A DNA stretch of 64,000 bases, taken from Alitta virens (Eukaryota; Annelida; Polychaeta; Phyllodocida; Nereididae). Shown here piece after piece: positions 12,701-24,726 of the stretch; within the stretch, counting starts at the first letter, position 1; every line of letters starts with the position of its first letter. The notes beneath the pieces are model-generated. The model worked only from the letters and a program-made list of their open reading frames with translations. It was not told where the DNA came from and made no database searches. Made by a program: the position numbers and the translations under genes. Location of the stretch: NCBI GenBank assembly GCA_932294295.1, contig OW028583.1, forward strand, positions 4,018,501 through 4,082,500, given 5' to 3'.

Positions 12701-15700
12701 CCGGCAGCTATTTTGTGCTTACCGTGAATACCGACCCCAACCCACCATGCGGATGTTAAATCAGAATGCAAAATGTTATTGTATTCGTTGTATGCATAGA
12801 AATAAATCCTGACTGATCTAAAATACCATAGATTAACCACAATTCAATCAAGACAAGTTCACTCACTTGGTTCAGGTTCAACTGACAAGTCTGCTGTCAC
12901 AAAATTTGAAGGAAATAACCCCTCTTCTCGTGACGTTGCTCCTTTCCACCAGTTGGGGTCACTGTAAACAATCACACGTTAAATTGTAGTGCTATAACAA
13001 TCTTTTCTTACCTTCCAAAGATGCTTTAGTTCTAACGTTACCAAATAGGAGTGTTTTGAGCCAACAGGGGGAGCCGTATACTGGTCCCCACAACCAAAGA
13101 ATAATAAGTATCAAGAACCCGCACTCTTGTAAGTAGGACGCGCTATGCCTACAGGGAAAAGGAGGCGCATTGTTAACCGAGCTGTTTACGTCATAAACAG
13201 AGAACAATCGGTGACTATTGAGTGACATCATACTGACCGATTATGACGTCATATGCCAAGATTTTGGTGTTTGTTGACCTCGTAAATATGGTAAATATTT
13301 AGCCCATTCGCCCATTATGACAATGAAATAATGTGGAAATGACATTTTAATGTGTTGTTCACGTGAAATTAGCAAGTCTACTCACTTTACTGGAAAGTTC
13401 TGAATGAATTTTATTATCCACTAGGGGCGCCAAAGAACTCTGGCGCGCTATGCATGCTGGGAAAAGGAGGCGCAGTTGTTTACAATGTAAAGTATAACAA
13501 GTGGCGCTTCTTGGTAGTTATTCTTTGCCCACATCCTTTGTTTGATGATGTAATCATGCAATTAGGTCATTGAGTGCGTTGATGACATCACAAAGGTTGT
13601 GAGGACCTACATGCAGCTCCCCCTGTTGACTAAAGAATCCCCCATTCTGACTGCTCTCATCAAATTTCTTGCTTAGAAAGCCACAAAAGAATCAAAAGAT
13701 GACATTTTGAGAACGTACCTGTCGTCTAATATTGTGATCAACTCTCCAGCTTTGAAGGTAAGTTCATTGTCCTCTGCCGCCTCGAAGTCATACAATGCTC
13801 TAACCTGGCAGAAGAAAGGAAACCATATCAATTAACGTTTTCCAAAAGTACATACAATACATAGTTGGTTAATTTTTTGCCACATGAGTGATGTAAGGAA
13901 TGTTCCATTTAAAAAAGGTGGGGGGGGGGGGGGACCTGAGAATTTTTAGAACCCCCCAACCCCAATATCAGGTTTTTGACAGACCCCCCTTTTTCTACAT
14001 TAAGAAAATACTGGTCAACCACCCCCCTCCCCCATTTTCCCCAGACCTACCAGACCTCCCAGACCTCCCAGACCCAGACCTTCCGACATCTGAAAAATCT
14101 TCAGGTCCACCCCCACCCTCTTCTTTTTTAAATGGAACAACCCTAATCAAGCATTGACTTCTAGAGGTGCTCACGGCAAAACAAAATTTCAGTTGTGATA
14201 ATCTTGTGTCCGAAAGTGAAGCACTCGCACATCCTTTGGTTAATGCTACGTAGAATATAACTAGAGCCTTACGGCGCTGAATCCAGAAGGTGCTGATATT
14301 GTACATGTAGTGGATTGTAGAGTGTCAGTACTAGAGTAGTATCTGACGTCGAAGTTGTGGCCGACTCTGGAGTTGTGGACGTCGATAGTGACGTCCATGG
14401 GCAAATTAAAAGAATTAAAGGCCGCAACTCCGGTGTCGGCCACAACTGGGTTGCACACAAGGCCAAGAGCCATAAAAACAGCGAAATGCCGCGAAAGTAG
14501 CCCTAATTTAGCATTTTTTAAAACTACTGATATCTTTCTAAAAAATGAGCCGAATATTTTTAATCTATATATTTTAAAGTATACTGAGCCCTATGTGACA
14601 CTGTTCAGCTTGATATCCACTGAGGCTATTCATTTGAAAATTTCCCTGACTGTTCCACTCTCTCACATCTCATCCTCTGACAATATCCTGAAGGCTTGCT
14701 TTGCAACCTTCTGGATAATAATTACATACCTTTCTTAATTCTCTAGATGCCGGCGCAGAGTTAAAATTGGGATAAAGAGGCATTGAACTTGCTTGTGATT
14801 TTGGCGATTTATCAGCTTCTTTTAACGACAATGCTATAGCTGAAAAATAAAAATCCAAAAATTCATCAAATAGTTCTAAATCACTTTATTCAATCAAGGC
14901 ACACAAAATTAGTATATAGGCTGATGATTCTATCAGGCATTAATAGTGCCAATTAGCTGGTCTTCTTATCTCTAAATATTCCTGGGCATAATGCTGATGC
15001 CTTTTACAAGATCAATTAGCTTTTAATATATGAGAAAGGCCTAACCAAGTGTGCTCTGTTGCAGCATTTAGGTTAGACACTGCTCAGTAAAGTGCGAAAT
15101 GCCACGTATTATAGTTACAAAAAATAAATGCTACATTGAAAGAAATCAAGACCAAAACATTGGAAACACAATGGATTTGGCATCATCACCCTTTGTTAAG
15201 TATTGTGACATCATCACTATGTTTGTTTACATATTGTAGGCCTATTTTTGATGGCATGAAAAACTTTATTTATATTACTTATTGTACCTTAAAGTTAAGT
15301 TGCTGTGCACAAGGAGCATGTAACGGTAAAAAGTATCATGAGACAAGAAGGTAGTATTGGTTTATATAATTATTCGCCTATGTTTAATCTAGAGACATAG
15401 GAACTTTAAAGGACAGTTAACTTCAAAACCAATTTAGGTACCATATTTTCTTCATTAGAAACCAGGGCCTCTATTTTTAAGAATCAGCTTACTGCCTGAC
15501 GTTCAGTTGAGACTAATTAATTAATTAGTTTTTTTTTATAAGATTTCTTTATTTTCTTTAAAAAAAATTAACATGAAACGTCGAGACTACGGCTGTTTAT
15601 TGGAGGTTACTGACTGACTGATACTAGAGGCTTCCAAATCGACAAATACTTTTCCTGGAATTGCCCTTTTCAGTGACCAGAAAATTATGCAGTCAAATCG

Positions 15701-18599
15701 ACAGTGAGTGTAAGATGAGGGCATTCCAACATGGCCAGGACCATTCTGCTGCTTCCTACAGCCTGCACATGTATCAGTGAACCAAATTAACCCACAATTT
15801 ATTCTAAGGACCGGCGTTTGTTGTTTTACAGTCTGCATACGACCCCCGCCTCTATTTGAGACCGGCCTCTTTTCATAGACCTGGCGTCTAATTGAGAAAA
15901 TACGGCATACGAAAATCTTAGTAATGAATCGCTATGACATCATGCAGACAACAAAATACCTTTGGCAATGTCATCCTCTTCCTGCTGGCTTGAGACGACA
16001 TTAGGATCCTTGGGAATCACAGTTTTGGCTTTGGGCTAAAGAATTTTTAATAAAATAGAGAAATTTAGCAAACGGCAAGACATTTGTATTTTAAGCAAAG
16101 GTGCGCAAAGAAACAGGTTCAAGCACCATTTCTCCGCTAAGGTCTTCATAAATCATATATTCAGACTTCAGAGTAGTAACAGTGCATGAAAATTCTGATA
16201 ATGCCCCAGTTACCCATGAAGCTTTGCCCCAGTGCATGAGGTTAATCGAAGCACCAATACATTAGTATTTAGTAGATGACACCTACCTTGTCATCAAGAT
16301 CTTGGAAGTCATAACCCTCCGCTTTTAAGGTGGCGTAAAATGTCGGAATCAGCGCCAGGGCTGGCTCTGATTTGAACTCATTTTCTGCCCATTTCTTTAT
16401 CAACAGTTTCAACTTCTGTGCAACTTTATTATGAGCCTGCAACAAAGACAATTGTCATAATTAAATACTGAAGTCGACTTTCAAGCTACAGTTAGTTTCA
16501 TTAAAAACGGTAAGTCAAATTGAAACTTGACAAGGCTGTCATAGTTGGCTACTCAAAACCGGATCTAAAAGTACATATTTATGATATATTAGATTAACTT
16601 CTTACATTTACTGAGGTTTATATTTATCTGGTGATAGATGTAAGATTATTAGCTATAGAAGTGGACAGAAGTAGCTGGCTTTGGCATGTTTAGACCACAG
16701 CCAGGTACAGGTCGCTACAGACAGCTAGAGCCGACCGTATTTTATGAAACTAACTGTATCTCCCTTGTTGCAACATAATTTATGCCTTCAAGAGCAATTA
16801 ATGTACGTCAAGTTATAACGGAGTTGATTAAAAGCTCGAGAGCTAAGTGATACCATCAGTGCAAGACATAGTAATGCTTTCAATGGTGACATAATTTTAC
16901 CGTCACAAATGTTAATCTCTTAACCATTAGGGGCAATTTACTTCAAACAAAGTTCTTCTAAAACTGACGAAGCATTTTATTTTCAATATCTGGATGCAGA
17001 GCGAAAGCAATCCAATGAAAACATGCAGAACAACAGTGATGGCAAAATTCACCGACTTTAACCGATTAACGTCGGCAAAACAAAGTAACAGCTGATAATC
17101 ATTGCTAGTGTTGAAAAATCGATTTTTCCGTTCGTGAGACTTTGTATACTAAATTAAGGTGTCATTAAAATTTGAATGTTGAGGAGTTAATGTTCTTCTT
17201 TGCATTTGTTCTCAGTCCATGGAAGAATAAAATCAATTTAAAAGTAGATTATCGCATCAAACAGCTTACCGATTAATCGACGTCAGTTTTTAGACCGATT
17301 TGCCATCACTACAGAACAAACACGATCCTCATTTAGCCACTTGATTGTTATATCCTACAAAACGGTGGGTCGCCATTAGGGCAAACCAACCATAGAAATG
17401 AATGAATATGTGTACATACCTTTCCAATCTGTGTTCGGCATTCAGAAATGAAGTCCCGTGATGCGACTTCCAAGTGGAACGGCATTCCACAATTACTAAC
17501 GCAGGCATCCATGAGCTGAAAATTAAGGTATAATAACAATAATTTTGCTGCAGGTCTTTAGGCTGACTGAAAAAAATTGTTTGTTGCCGATTTCCAACCC
17601 ACCGGACTTAACACGGCCCAACCTGAATCTTTTTTACGGCATCAGACAAAAAAAATTGACATTTTCCACTCCATTTTTTGCTTTTGAACCTTGATTCATA
17701 GGGGAAAAAATTAAAATTAAATAAAAGCTCACCGACCTACCGACCCAACTTTGCTTTAAACAAAATAATCGGAAACAAACTTTTTCTTTCAATCTGCCTT
17801 AAATTAATGCAATAGTAATAGTGCAATAGTAATAGGTATGCTCCTTGCATGAGCCAATTTTCACTTCTGAACGCAGCTTACCTAATGCTTCATAAAGTAT
17901 AATATCACATATTTATCAAAGAATGAACACTTACTGTGAGTGCCTGCATGGACACGTGAGGTACTTTGTGATTCAGTCGTTTCACTATTGACTTCAAACA
18001 ATCTTTCGAGCTGAAAATTGAAAAGCATTGCTCAGTAAATCTTTGCTTGCTACATTAACTACCACAAATTGTTGAGTTCACCAAGGCTTCAAGTCTAAAA
18101 TTGGATAATTTGCTGATGCGAAAGAGTAAATTAAAACAGTAATTATCGTAATGAAGATGGAGCTTATTCGAAATGTTATATTTAACCGGGAAATGGGATC
18201 TATAATCCTTAGCATATATGGGTTGAGAACACTATCATATGAATATGCAGTAAATGAATAAGTTTGTCATTTCAAAGACATAATAAATGACTATAATACA
18301 GTAATTGCAATTAATAATGTTGTCACTACTTTAGTACTTGAAAGTAACTAAAACAACAAAGTCCTAAATTAGTGTACTACCCCGTGGGTGGGGCCTTTTA
18401 CTCGCCTCGGCAAAGACACTGACTCTTACTAACTCTATCAATGACTGACACTACAAAATATCAGTCTAACCACAGGCACCGTCCAGCTGCTATACATTGT
18501 CAAGACATAATTTATTCTCTATCTTGACGATAGCTCTTTATTCTCTATCTTGACAATAGCCCTGCTGGAGGGCGCCTGTGGTCTAACTGCATCTTTTAC

Positions 18600-18648
<49 letters not shown>

Positions 18649-21600
18649 TGGAAAGTGCAGCCCTCTAAGGCAAGTTCTTGCCGCTATCGAGGGTTGATTG
18701 ATGAGGTAAGAGAGAGAGAGAGGAGTCCACCCATGATACACATTCACCCCATGGGTGGGATTTTTTTTACACTTGCCTCAGCATAGGCACTGAGTACAAG
18801 GGACAGATGGATATATAATGATGTAAATTACTCAGTGTCTATGCCGAGGCAAGTAAAAGACCTCACCCATGGGGTAGGGCAAACGTGTAACATGGTGTGG
18901 ACTCTAAGCCTTAACATGTCATTATTACGTCTGACTGCAGCTGGTCAGAAGCCAACTTAATTACAGACGAGTAATATTTAGACATTGAGATATACTCACC
19001 CATTTGATGTGCGGACAACTTTATCACATATGTCCATGATGAGTCCCCAGTCCTCTGAGGTACTCATTTCACTCGTTGCCTTTTCTGCGAGTAAAATTGG
19101 AAAAATTTAACAACTGTATATTTATAAATACAGATGAAACATTGACTGTGACAGCAATGTCACATCATCAAACAATAATGCCAATATCATCATTTATTTT
19201 ACTCAAACTTATCACCTGTTTTTTTTTCCTTCTTATTTTTTTCAAAGTTAATGCAATAGATTTATGATAATCTTGAGCATGTCAATCACGAATCTATATA
19301 TATGCATTTACAATTGAATGTCTGTTAGTTTTGTTTCATTTGCTGAGGTCTCTCTGGAACCCAGGTGGGCACTAGCTAGCGTTACCCTCCGGTTTCTCAG
19401 AGTGCTCTCCTGATCTGCCCATACATAATATGTACATTTATGTACATTTGTGAATTTTTTTTTTATAATAGATCAATAGGTTTGTTGACTAATATTAGTT
19501 GTTTATGAAATATGTATTGTGCAGGAAATAAAGTGTCTTGAGTCTTGTTGGACCATGGGCAAACGGGGGTCCAAATGTTCGTATTTGCTGGATCATTAAC
19601 ATTTGTCAACCGAGATTAGAAACTTCAGTGATTTAACATACCGTAAAGGAGGGTATTTTTGGGTGACAGGTGAATTCGGCGGGTATCAACTTTGGCGCCG
19701 CCGAATTCACTAGAATTGACGGGTGAAGTATAGTGAATTCGGCGATCGCTATTGGTGAACTCGGTGCATAAATTTGGTAAATTCGGCGCGTACTTTAATG
19801 TGAAATAACTTAGCATCTAAATGTGGCAGGCAACTGTTTTGTTCAGCGCTGCAAGCTCTACCAGTTTATGATGTGAAATTATTATTTTTTGATGTGAAAT
19901 TATTATTTCATGTAGTAAATCACTAATTGCTCAGTGTGTCTTGTTTTTTATCAATAATGTGAAACGAGATCAATCAGATAAATCATTTCCAAGTTCTACT
20001 ATATAATTTATTAGATTTAAAATATTCATACATAGTAAATAATGTAAAAATCTGACAAGATGAGCAAAGAAAACAATAAAAGATAATCTGTATTTGAATT
20101 TTTTGATTACAGATAGCATGTAGACTGTAGTGAATCAGATGAAACAACTCTGCAATAGCAATTAGGACTTTATCCAGGCTGATTACAAGTGTTTGATGTA
20201 ATGATTACAGATAGCATGTAGTAAATTTTATTACTTAATTGCTAATAGCAATTAGGATACGGATATTACGGTCGCTGAATTTATCCTTCGCCGAGTTCAC
20301 TTGGCCGCATCCACTATTTTTTGGGCCGAATTCACTGTTTTAGACACGCCGAGTGTGCATTTGCGCTAAATTCACCCGAATTCGTATTTTCGACAGGGCG
20401 GGTATTTTTGACACTTAATTTAGTTTAAGAAAAAATAATAATAAATTGTTAACATTTTAATGTGAGTGTCGAAAATACCCGGCCTGTCGATAATACCCTC
20501 CTTTACGGTATATGTTAAGGTATTAAAGAGCACAAGAAAAGTCAATTACTTCTCGATTTGACAGTGAAATTTTGACATGTTTTTGACCGTAAAAAAACGC
20601 TTTGTCTGCCATTATTTAGTCCAGAACATGTTACTGTGAAACCAGATACGGCCAGTCTTGAAAATATTCCTGTTGCGGGTTACGCGACCGTACAGTAAAA
20701 ATCAGCGCGTATGACAAATTGGAAAAAGTGCAGTATAGCGGACCCAAATTTATGACCTTTTTAAGCGAGCCTCCTTGCCAAGCATATGACGTCAATTCCT
20801 TGAATTCAATGTATGACGTCACAAACAAACGACGGCAGATTTAATTTTCAAGGCGATAAATTGTTTATTTTTTAATTCTATCGGGGGCTACAGCCCCCAA
20901 ACCTCCGCTATGGTAATCAAATATTATTGTTATTGTGTGCTAGCACAAAATATGGCCCAAAATAGTGCATTTTTTAAATATTTCATGGACGCCAAATATG
21001 GGCATGAATTTGGGTCCGCTATACTGCACTAAACCCGACAAATTTTTGTCCATAGAAAACTCTTTGGCTGCTATTATTTAGTCCAGAACATGATACTATT
21101 TGCCTTTTTCGCGGAAGCTTTTGAAAATAAAAGTAAAATAAGTTTCAAATGTACGGCGTTGTCATATTCTTAAAGATCAGTGCGACTGTGTCTTTGACTG
21201 GTTAGTTAAATATTGGTATTTAAAAAATAAAGAAATTCCTACTGATCTGATGGGTTTTTCAAGTGTCATGTAACCCCCAACAGAAATATTTTAACATTCT
21301 TCATTAGAACCAATTCAGCTTATTACATACAATGATACACAATCATGAAGATAACAACCTTGATTGAGTGGGTGAGTCATAACATTAACAAGAGCCAAAT
21401 CTGTCAGCTGACATGCAGTGTCACTGTCCTGGACTGCAGACTGTCTACAGTGCGCAACAGACTGGCAAATATCGTTTAAATATGACCATCAGGAGACAAA
21501 GAACTGTAATTCACAAAATACCGTAGGAACAATTGCGGAAATGAGATAAACACGAACAATAGGGACCATGATCAAACCAAAACAATCGGATCCCTGACCT

Positions 21601-21754
21601 GTCAAAATGGGTGTCTGGTTGGAATGAGTAAGGGATTTGTCCTAACGGCAAATCGCACACATTTCGGGTCGTACAGACATGAATATTATCTCTCTACCTT
21701 CAAATACTTACCGACATCGGGGTCGAAAGGCGAGGAGCTGCTAAACAAGGGCAT
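6734..21754 (-). CDS. STAM: STAM, signal-transducing adaptor molecule (ESCRT-0), complete
   Basis: ESCRT-0 subunit that works with HGS/Hrs on early endosomes to sort ubiquitinated receptors. Fourteen coding exons: 21712-21754, 19000-19084, 17935-18010, 17420-17515, 16287-16436, 15960-16035, 14730-14839, 13719-13804, 12867-12961, 12389-12474, 11691-11781, 9749-9945, 7632-7780, 6734-6914. All junctions are GT-AG, phases agree, and the sum is 1521 nt (506 aa; human STAM is about 540). Domains: VHS at residues 1-150 ([24 protein letters not shown]), a ubiquitin-interacting motif near 170-187 ([15 protein letters not shown]), SH3 at 213-268 ([15 protein letters not shown], then the DPNWWKG tryptophan pair), a helical GAT-like segment at 332-397 ([16 protein letters not shown]), and a Pro/Met/Gln/Asn-rich tail ending in PLL. 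The start [14 protein letters not shown] matches the family start. It shares a short head-to-head interval with the first claudin-like gene. Confidence 0.97.
7855..8148. mobile_element. MITE family 'GTGCAG', copy 2 (one end damaged)
   Basis: Opposite orientation to copy 1. The right end GGTCCGCTATATTGCACTTT is clear, but the left terminal repeat has lost its outer bases. It lies in STAM intron 12, about 0.5 kb from copy 3. Confidence 0.7.
8658..8985. mobile_element. MITE family 'GTGCAG', copy 3
   Basis: Both ends are present. Flanks CACATAAG / CACATGAG match at 7 of 8 positions, supporting an 8-bp target-site duplication. It lies in STAM intron 12. Confidence 0.82.
9993..10252. mobile_element. 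hAT-like MITE with exact 8-bp duplication
   Basis: Ends TAGAGATGCAAAATTCCC and GGCCTTTGCATCCCTA, flanked by CTCCTTTC at 9985-9992 and 10253-10260. The interior is rich in GGGAATTT/AAATTCCC motifs and has no ORF. It lies in STAM intron 11. Confidence 0.85.
10316..10654. mobile_element. hAT-like MITE, 'TAGGGTTGTCATCGATA' type
   Basis: Left end TAGGGTTGTCATCGATATG and right end GTGATGACAACTGTA are inverted repeats. Flanks CCATTTCC / CCACTTCC match at 7 of 8 positions. It resembles the element at 2805-3263. Confidence 0.7.
10937..11033. mobile_element. Fragment of the 'TAGGGCTGTACACC' family
   Basis: Shares the palindromic TATCATGATACATATC core and ends GATGTACAGCTCTA. The other end is missing. 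It lies in STAM intron 11. Confidence 0.55.
11145..11610. mobile_element. Two adjacent G/C-tract-rich elements
   Basis: 11145-11267 ends AAATGGAACAGCCCTTATC. 11375-11610 starts GGTTGTTCTATTTAAATTAG and carries four C runs. Both belong to the same inverted-repeat family as 25372-25603. They end about 80 bp before STAM exon 11. Confidence 0.5.
13893..14148. mobile_element. G-tract-rich inverted-repeat element
   Basis: Starts AATGTTCCATTTAAAAAAGG and ends TTTAAATGGAACAACCCTA. It contains a 14-base G run and a C-rich arm with repeated CAGACCTCC units. It lies in STAM intron 7. Confidence 0.6.
17560..17804. mobile_element. Inverted-repeat element, 'GGCTGACTGAAAAA' family, copy 1
   Basis: Left end GGCTGACTGAAAAAAATTG and right end CGGAAACAAAC...CAATCTGCCT are inverted repeats, with shared internal TTTGCTTTTGAACCTTGATT. 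Copies also lie at 45944-46120 and, broken, at 35130-35515. It lies in STAM intron 3. Confidence 0.6.
18463..18589. mobile_element. Small foldback element
   Basis: Inverted arms AACCACAGGCACCGTCCAGC and CTGGAGGGCGCCTGTGGTCT enclose a direct repeat TTTATTCTCTATCTTGAC. It lies in STAM intron 2. Confidence 0.5.
18601..18649. repeat. GATA microsatellite
   Basis: About twelve GATA units, in STAM intron 2. Confidence 0.95.
18650..18960. mobile_element. Two SINE family B fragments in inverted orientation
   Basis: CACCCCATGGGTGGGATTTT (reverse) and GAGGCAAGTAAAAGACCTCA (forward) lie back to back, giving a palindromic region in STAM intron 2. Another reverse fragment lies at 18378-18420. Confidence 0.55.
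19637..20514. mobile_element. TTAA-flanked inverted-repeat element with reiterated GAATTCGGCG motifs
   Basis: Ends CATACCGTAAAGGAGGGTAT and ATACCCTCCTTTACGGTATA, flanked by TTAA (19633-19636, 20515-20518), the piggyBac-type target. The interior carries several GAATTCGGCG / CGCCGAATTC copies on both strands and a duplicated GATTACAGATAGCATGTAG segment. It has no ORF and lies in STAM intron 1. Confidence 0.7.
20653..21290. mobile_element. Inverted-repeat element, 'TTGCGGG' family, copy 2, carrying a nested MITE
   Basis: Ends match the 1073-1336 copy (AATATTCCTGTTGCGGGTTA on the left; CATGTAACCCCCAACAGAAA on the right). It is longer because a GTGCAG-family MITE (20721-21036) has inserted into it. 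Confidence 0.65.
20721..21036. mobile_element. MITE family 'GTGCAG', copy 4, nested in another element
   Basis: Ends GGAAAAAGTGCAG and CTGCACTAAACCC are flanked by perfect 8-bp duplications GACAAATT (20713-20720 and 21037-21044). It sits inside the TTGCGGG-type element at 20653-21290, in STAM intron 1. Confidence 0.88.
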
Positions 21755-22079
21755 TTTGACGAATTTTGACAGCCTTTCCTAGAGTCTATTTACCATACTA
21801 CTGAGTGCGCATGACGGAAGTTCATCAGACGTCATTATCATGTGACCAAAAACTGAATCCACCAGCAGGGGGCACCTGCGATCGATAGGTGGCGCTCACT
21901 TCTGTTTGTTTTGTGTGCAAATTATCACATGACTTGATACCTGTCATATGATATTTCGTGGGTATGAGTCTTCCGGAGTTGTGACACCATGATTTCTTGG
22001 CCTGAGTAAACAAAGGACTTTGTTTGGATACGCACAGAACTTTGTTTAGCCAATAATTGCACTTATCTTCAGCTGAACA
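21755..22079. promoter_or_regulatory. Head-to-head promoter interval, STAM / claudin-like 1
   Basis: Only 325 bp separate the STAM start codon (minus) from the first claudin-like start codon (plus). Both 5' UTRs and at least one promoter must fit here unless there are upstream non-coding exons. No TATA box or other core element was identified with confidence. Confidence 0.55.
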
Positions 22080-24726
22080 ATGGGTAATCAAAGCTGTTTG
22101 ATTTTGACAGGTTTTTTTGTCCTGCATGTTGCACTGATTGTCAATCTTGTCGCACTTGGATCTCCCAACTGGATTGCCAGTGAGCCAGATAACAGCACCA
22201 GCCCAGACAGAAACTTCACATCCCAGGGACTGTGGCAGATCTGTGTGTATGAAGATGATGGAAAGGACTGTGATAAACTGGACAGTAATCAACCAGGTAT
22301 ATATTATATAAAAGTTATTTTCATCAATAATTGCTTTGTGAAGTTAAATACTAATGTAATCTCTGATTTTAAGCCATGAGATTGTCACAGTTAAATTATT
22401 CATTTAATTTCATATTATTAAATTATTGCTTTATGTTATAATTAGTTAAAATTGCCTCTGACACAGTGACAGCTTCTTAAGTTGAAATTCAAGTAATTTC
22501 CAGGACTTGCATTTAATTAGCAGAAAAAGAATGTGACAATCATATAGCTCCCAAGTGACCCTCATTTGGCGGGTCTGACCAGCATTAATATCAAAACCCT
22601 CCGACCAGCAAACATTATAATTATCCAAGTAATTTCCAGGACCTGCATTTAATTAGCAGAAAAAGAATGTGACAAGCATATAGCTCCCAAGTGACCCTCA
22701 TTTGGCGGGTCTGACCAGCATTAATGTCAAAACCCTCCGACCAGCAAACATTATAATTATCCAAAAGCCCTCATTTGGCACCATGTCCAGTTTAAGGCTA
22801 TAATCTATTGTGGGCAAATTAAAAAATATATATTTTAGGTTTCACAACAGTACGGAGTTTTAAAAAGCTCAGAATTCACCTCAGAGCACCTCAGAGCATG
22901 ATTTGAAGGGGGATATCCTGAAACTGGGGGGCACTTCTTTAGCGATATTTCATTATCTTTGAAGTGTCCCACATATTGCATACTTTAAGATATAATATAT
23001 ATATATTAATCGTTGTGTATATGCATAATATTATATTATATGAAATAAACTGGTCTGAGTCTGGCAGTCTGCGGACTCCCAACCCTGGCCTCACTCTAGC
23101 ATTGTCTAGTGACCAGCAAACCAGTTTCTGAAACTTGGGAGCTGTGGACAAGTTATGATTAGAATGTATACTATATACTGTATTCCCAATCTCCAAATTA
23201 ATGTCAATTAAATTAATGTCAATTAAATTAATGTCAATTAAATTAATGTCAATTAAATTAATGTCAATTAATTTACCTTCAGTAGATCTCTCACAATTCA
23301 GTATGACAATTAATTATTTGAAATTTACATTTATATAGTTGCAGGAATCGAAGCATAATATTTTATTACGAACTGCAGTTACAAATGCTATGAATGACTT
23401 ACGTACGTGTACTGATCATGATATATACTGCTTACTTGAGTTTTCATTTTTCCTCCCTTTCAGCTTGGTTTGTGTCCGTGCAAGTCATCTATACAGTCGG
23501 CTGTGGGATGACGCTTTTGGCGCTAATGGGCTACTACGTTCTCTTCATTAAAGCCTCAAACTTTTCAGAAACGGCCAGGATTAATACTTGCACTTTAGTT
23601 CTAATCACAGTTGGGTGTAAGTATTTTGACTCACTGGTAGCCATATAAATTGTTGCTAGGGAAAGTAGATCTTAAGATGTCAGTAATGACTTGACGCAAG
23701 ACCCTCGATCGCACCTTTCCGCAGGAGAGGGTCTTGTAGAATTCGGGGAAGCAAGAATCCTAGTGGGGGAGCAAGCAATTTGACTTCATCAAAAGGTTTA
23801 TATTAATCATAAGAATAGAATATGCCACGTCCCTGTACTAAATTTGGCAATACAATGTCATACCGGACAGATTTTAAAGAACTTTTTTTTTCGCAGCTTA
23901 GTTAAATTTAACGTGCGTAGTGATTGACCAACTTTCGTCACCTATCTCGCAATGCTTTGATATCTGCTAGACCCTCGTCTATGACGTGGCCTGAGGGTCT
24001 AGGCCTAGACTGATGTCAGTATATGACATCCAGTATTAAATGCTATCCACTGTTATTAAGTAGTGCCGGAAGTGGATATAGTTAACATATTTTAAATATA
24101 TTATGTAACTTTTAGTTTTCTGTATCATTGTATTAATTATTATTTTATGGTGTATCCTTAATACTTGATATATGACAAATGGGTCAATACTGACTCTATA
24201 TAGTCAATAAAATGTATCTATCTATCTATCTATAAAATGTCAATGTTGTTACATATATATATAAACTCTCCGGCTGCCAACTCTCACGCATTCACCGTGA
24301 GACGCACACATTTGGCTTGTGTGTCACTCTATGAGTTCTAACTGGTATTTTCTTGACAATTTAATTGGTCTCACACATAGAGAACAAGCTATAATACATC
24401 CTTGTTATTTCAAGGTAAACTGGGCCAAATTTGGCGCATTCACCTATCTAGAAGTTGGCAATTCTGAAACTCATAAAATGAAATATCAAAATACGTTTTA
24501 TTTGAAAATATTGTTTTCTTTTCCAGCTACTTGTCTGATTATCGCCATTGCCTTATTTGGTAAATGGGGTGTTGAAGAGGACACCACTCTCCAGCCACCG
24601 AAGCGTTTTGCATGGTCCTATTACACGGCCATAAGTGGTTCGGTTGTGGCCGTCCTGGCTGCTATCGTTATCTGCCAAGAAAGCTGGGTGCTCAGGAGTA
24701 CGAAACGTCCATACGAAGACTTATAA
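22080..24726 (+). CDS. Claudin/PMP22-superfamily four-TM protein, tandem copy 1
   Basis: Predicted plasma-membrane four-helix protein, 189 aa. Exons 22080-22296, 23464-23616 and 24527-24726, both introns phase 1. The first hydrophobic helix (about residues 8-28) is followed by an extracellular loop carrying the superfamily signature W31...G50-L51-W52..C55...C64, with glycosylation sequons at N38 (NST) and N45 (NFT). Exon 2 supplies helices 2 and 3, exon 3 helix 4 and a short cytoplasmic tail ending PYEDL. W-GLW-C-C and four helices are shared by claudins, PMP22/EMP, MP20 and calcium-channel gamma subunits, so the subfamily and role (junction, channel accessory or other) cannot be assigned. 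The start is supported by context acaATGG and by the same MGxQSC start in the tandem copy. ATTAAA near 25181 may be the poly(A) signal. Confidence 0.85.
22490..22761. repeat. 136-bp direct tandem duplication
   Basis: Two copies with starts at 22490 and 22626 differ at only a few bases (for example ACTTGC/ACCTGC, CAATCAT/CAAGCAT). It lies in intron 1 of claudin-like copy 1. Confidence 0.9.
23200..23274. repeat. 15-bp tandem repeat, five units
   Basis: AATTAATGTCAATTA repeated perfectly, in intron 1 of claudin-like copy 1. Confidence 0.9.

Noticed and set aside
13995..14306. Minus-strand ORF rich in [10 protein letters not shown]
   Set aside because: The repeat comes from the C/G-tract element at 13893-14148, not from a protein.
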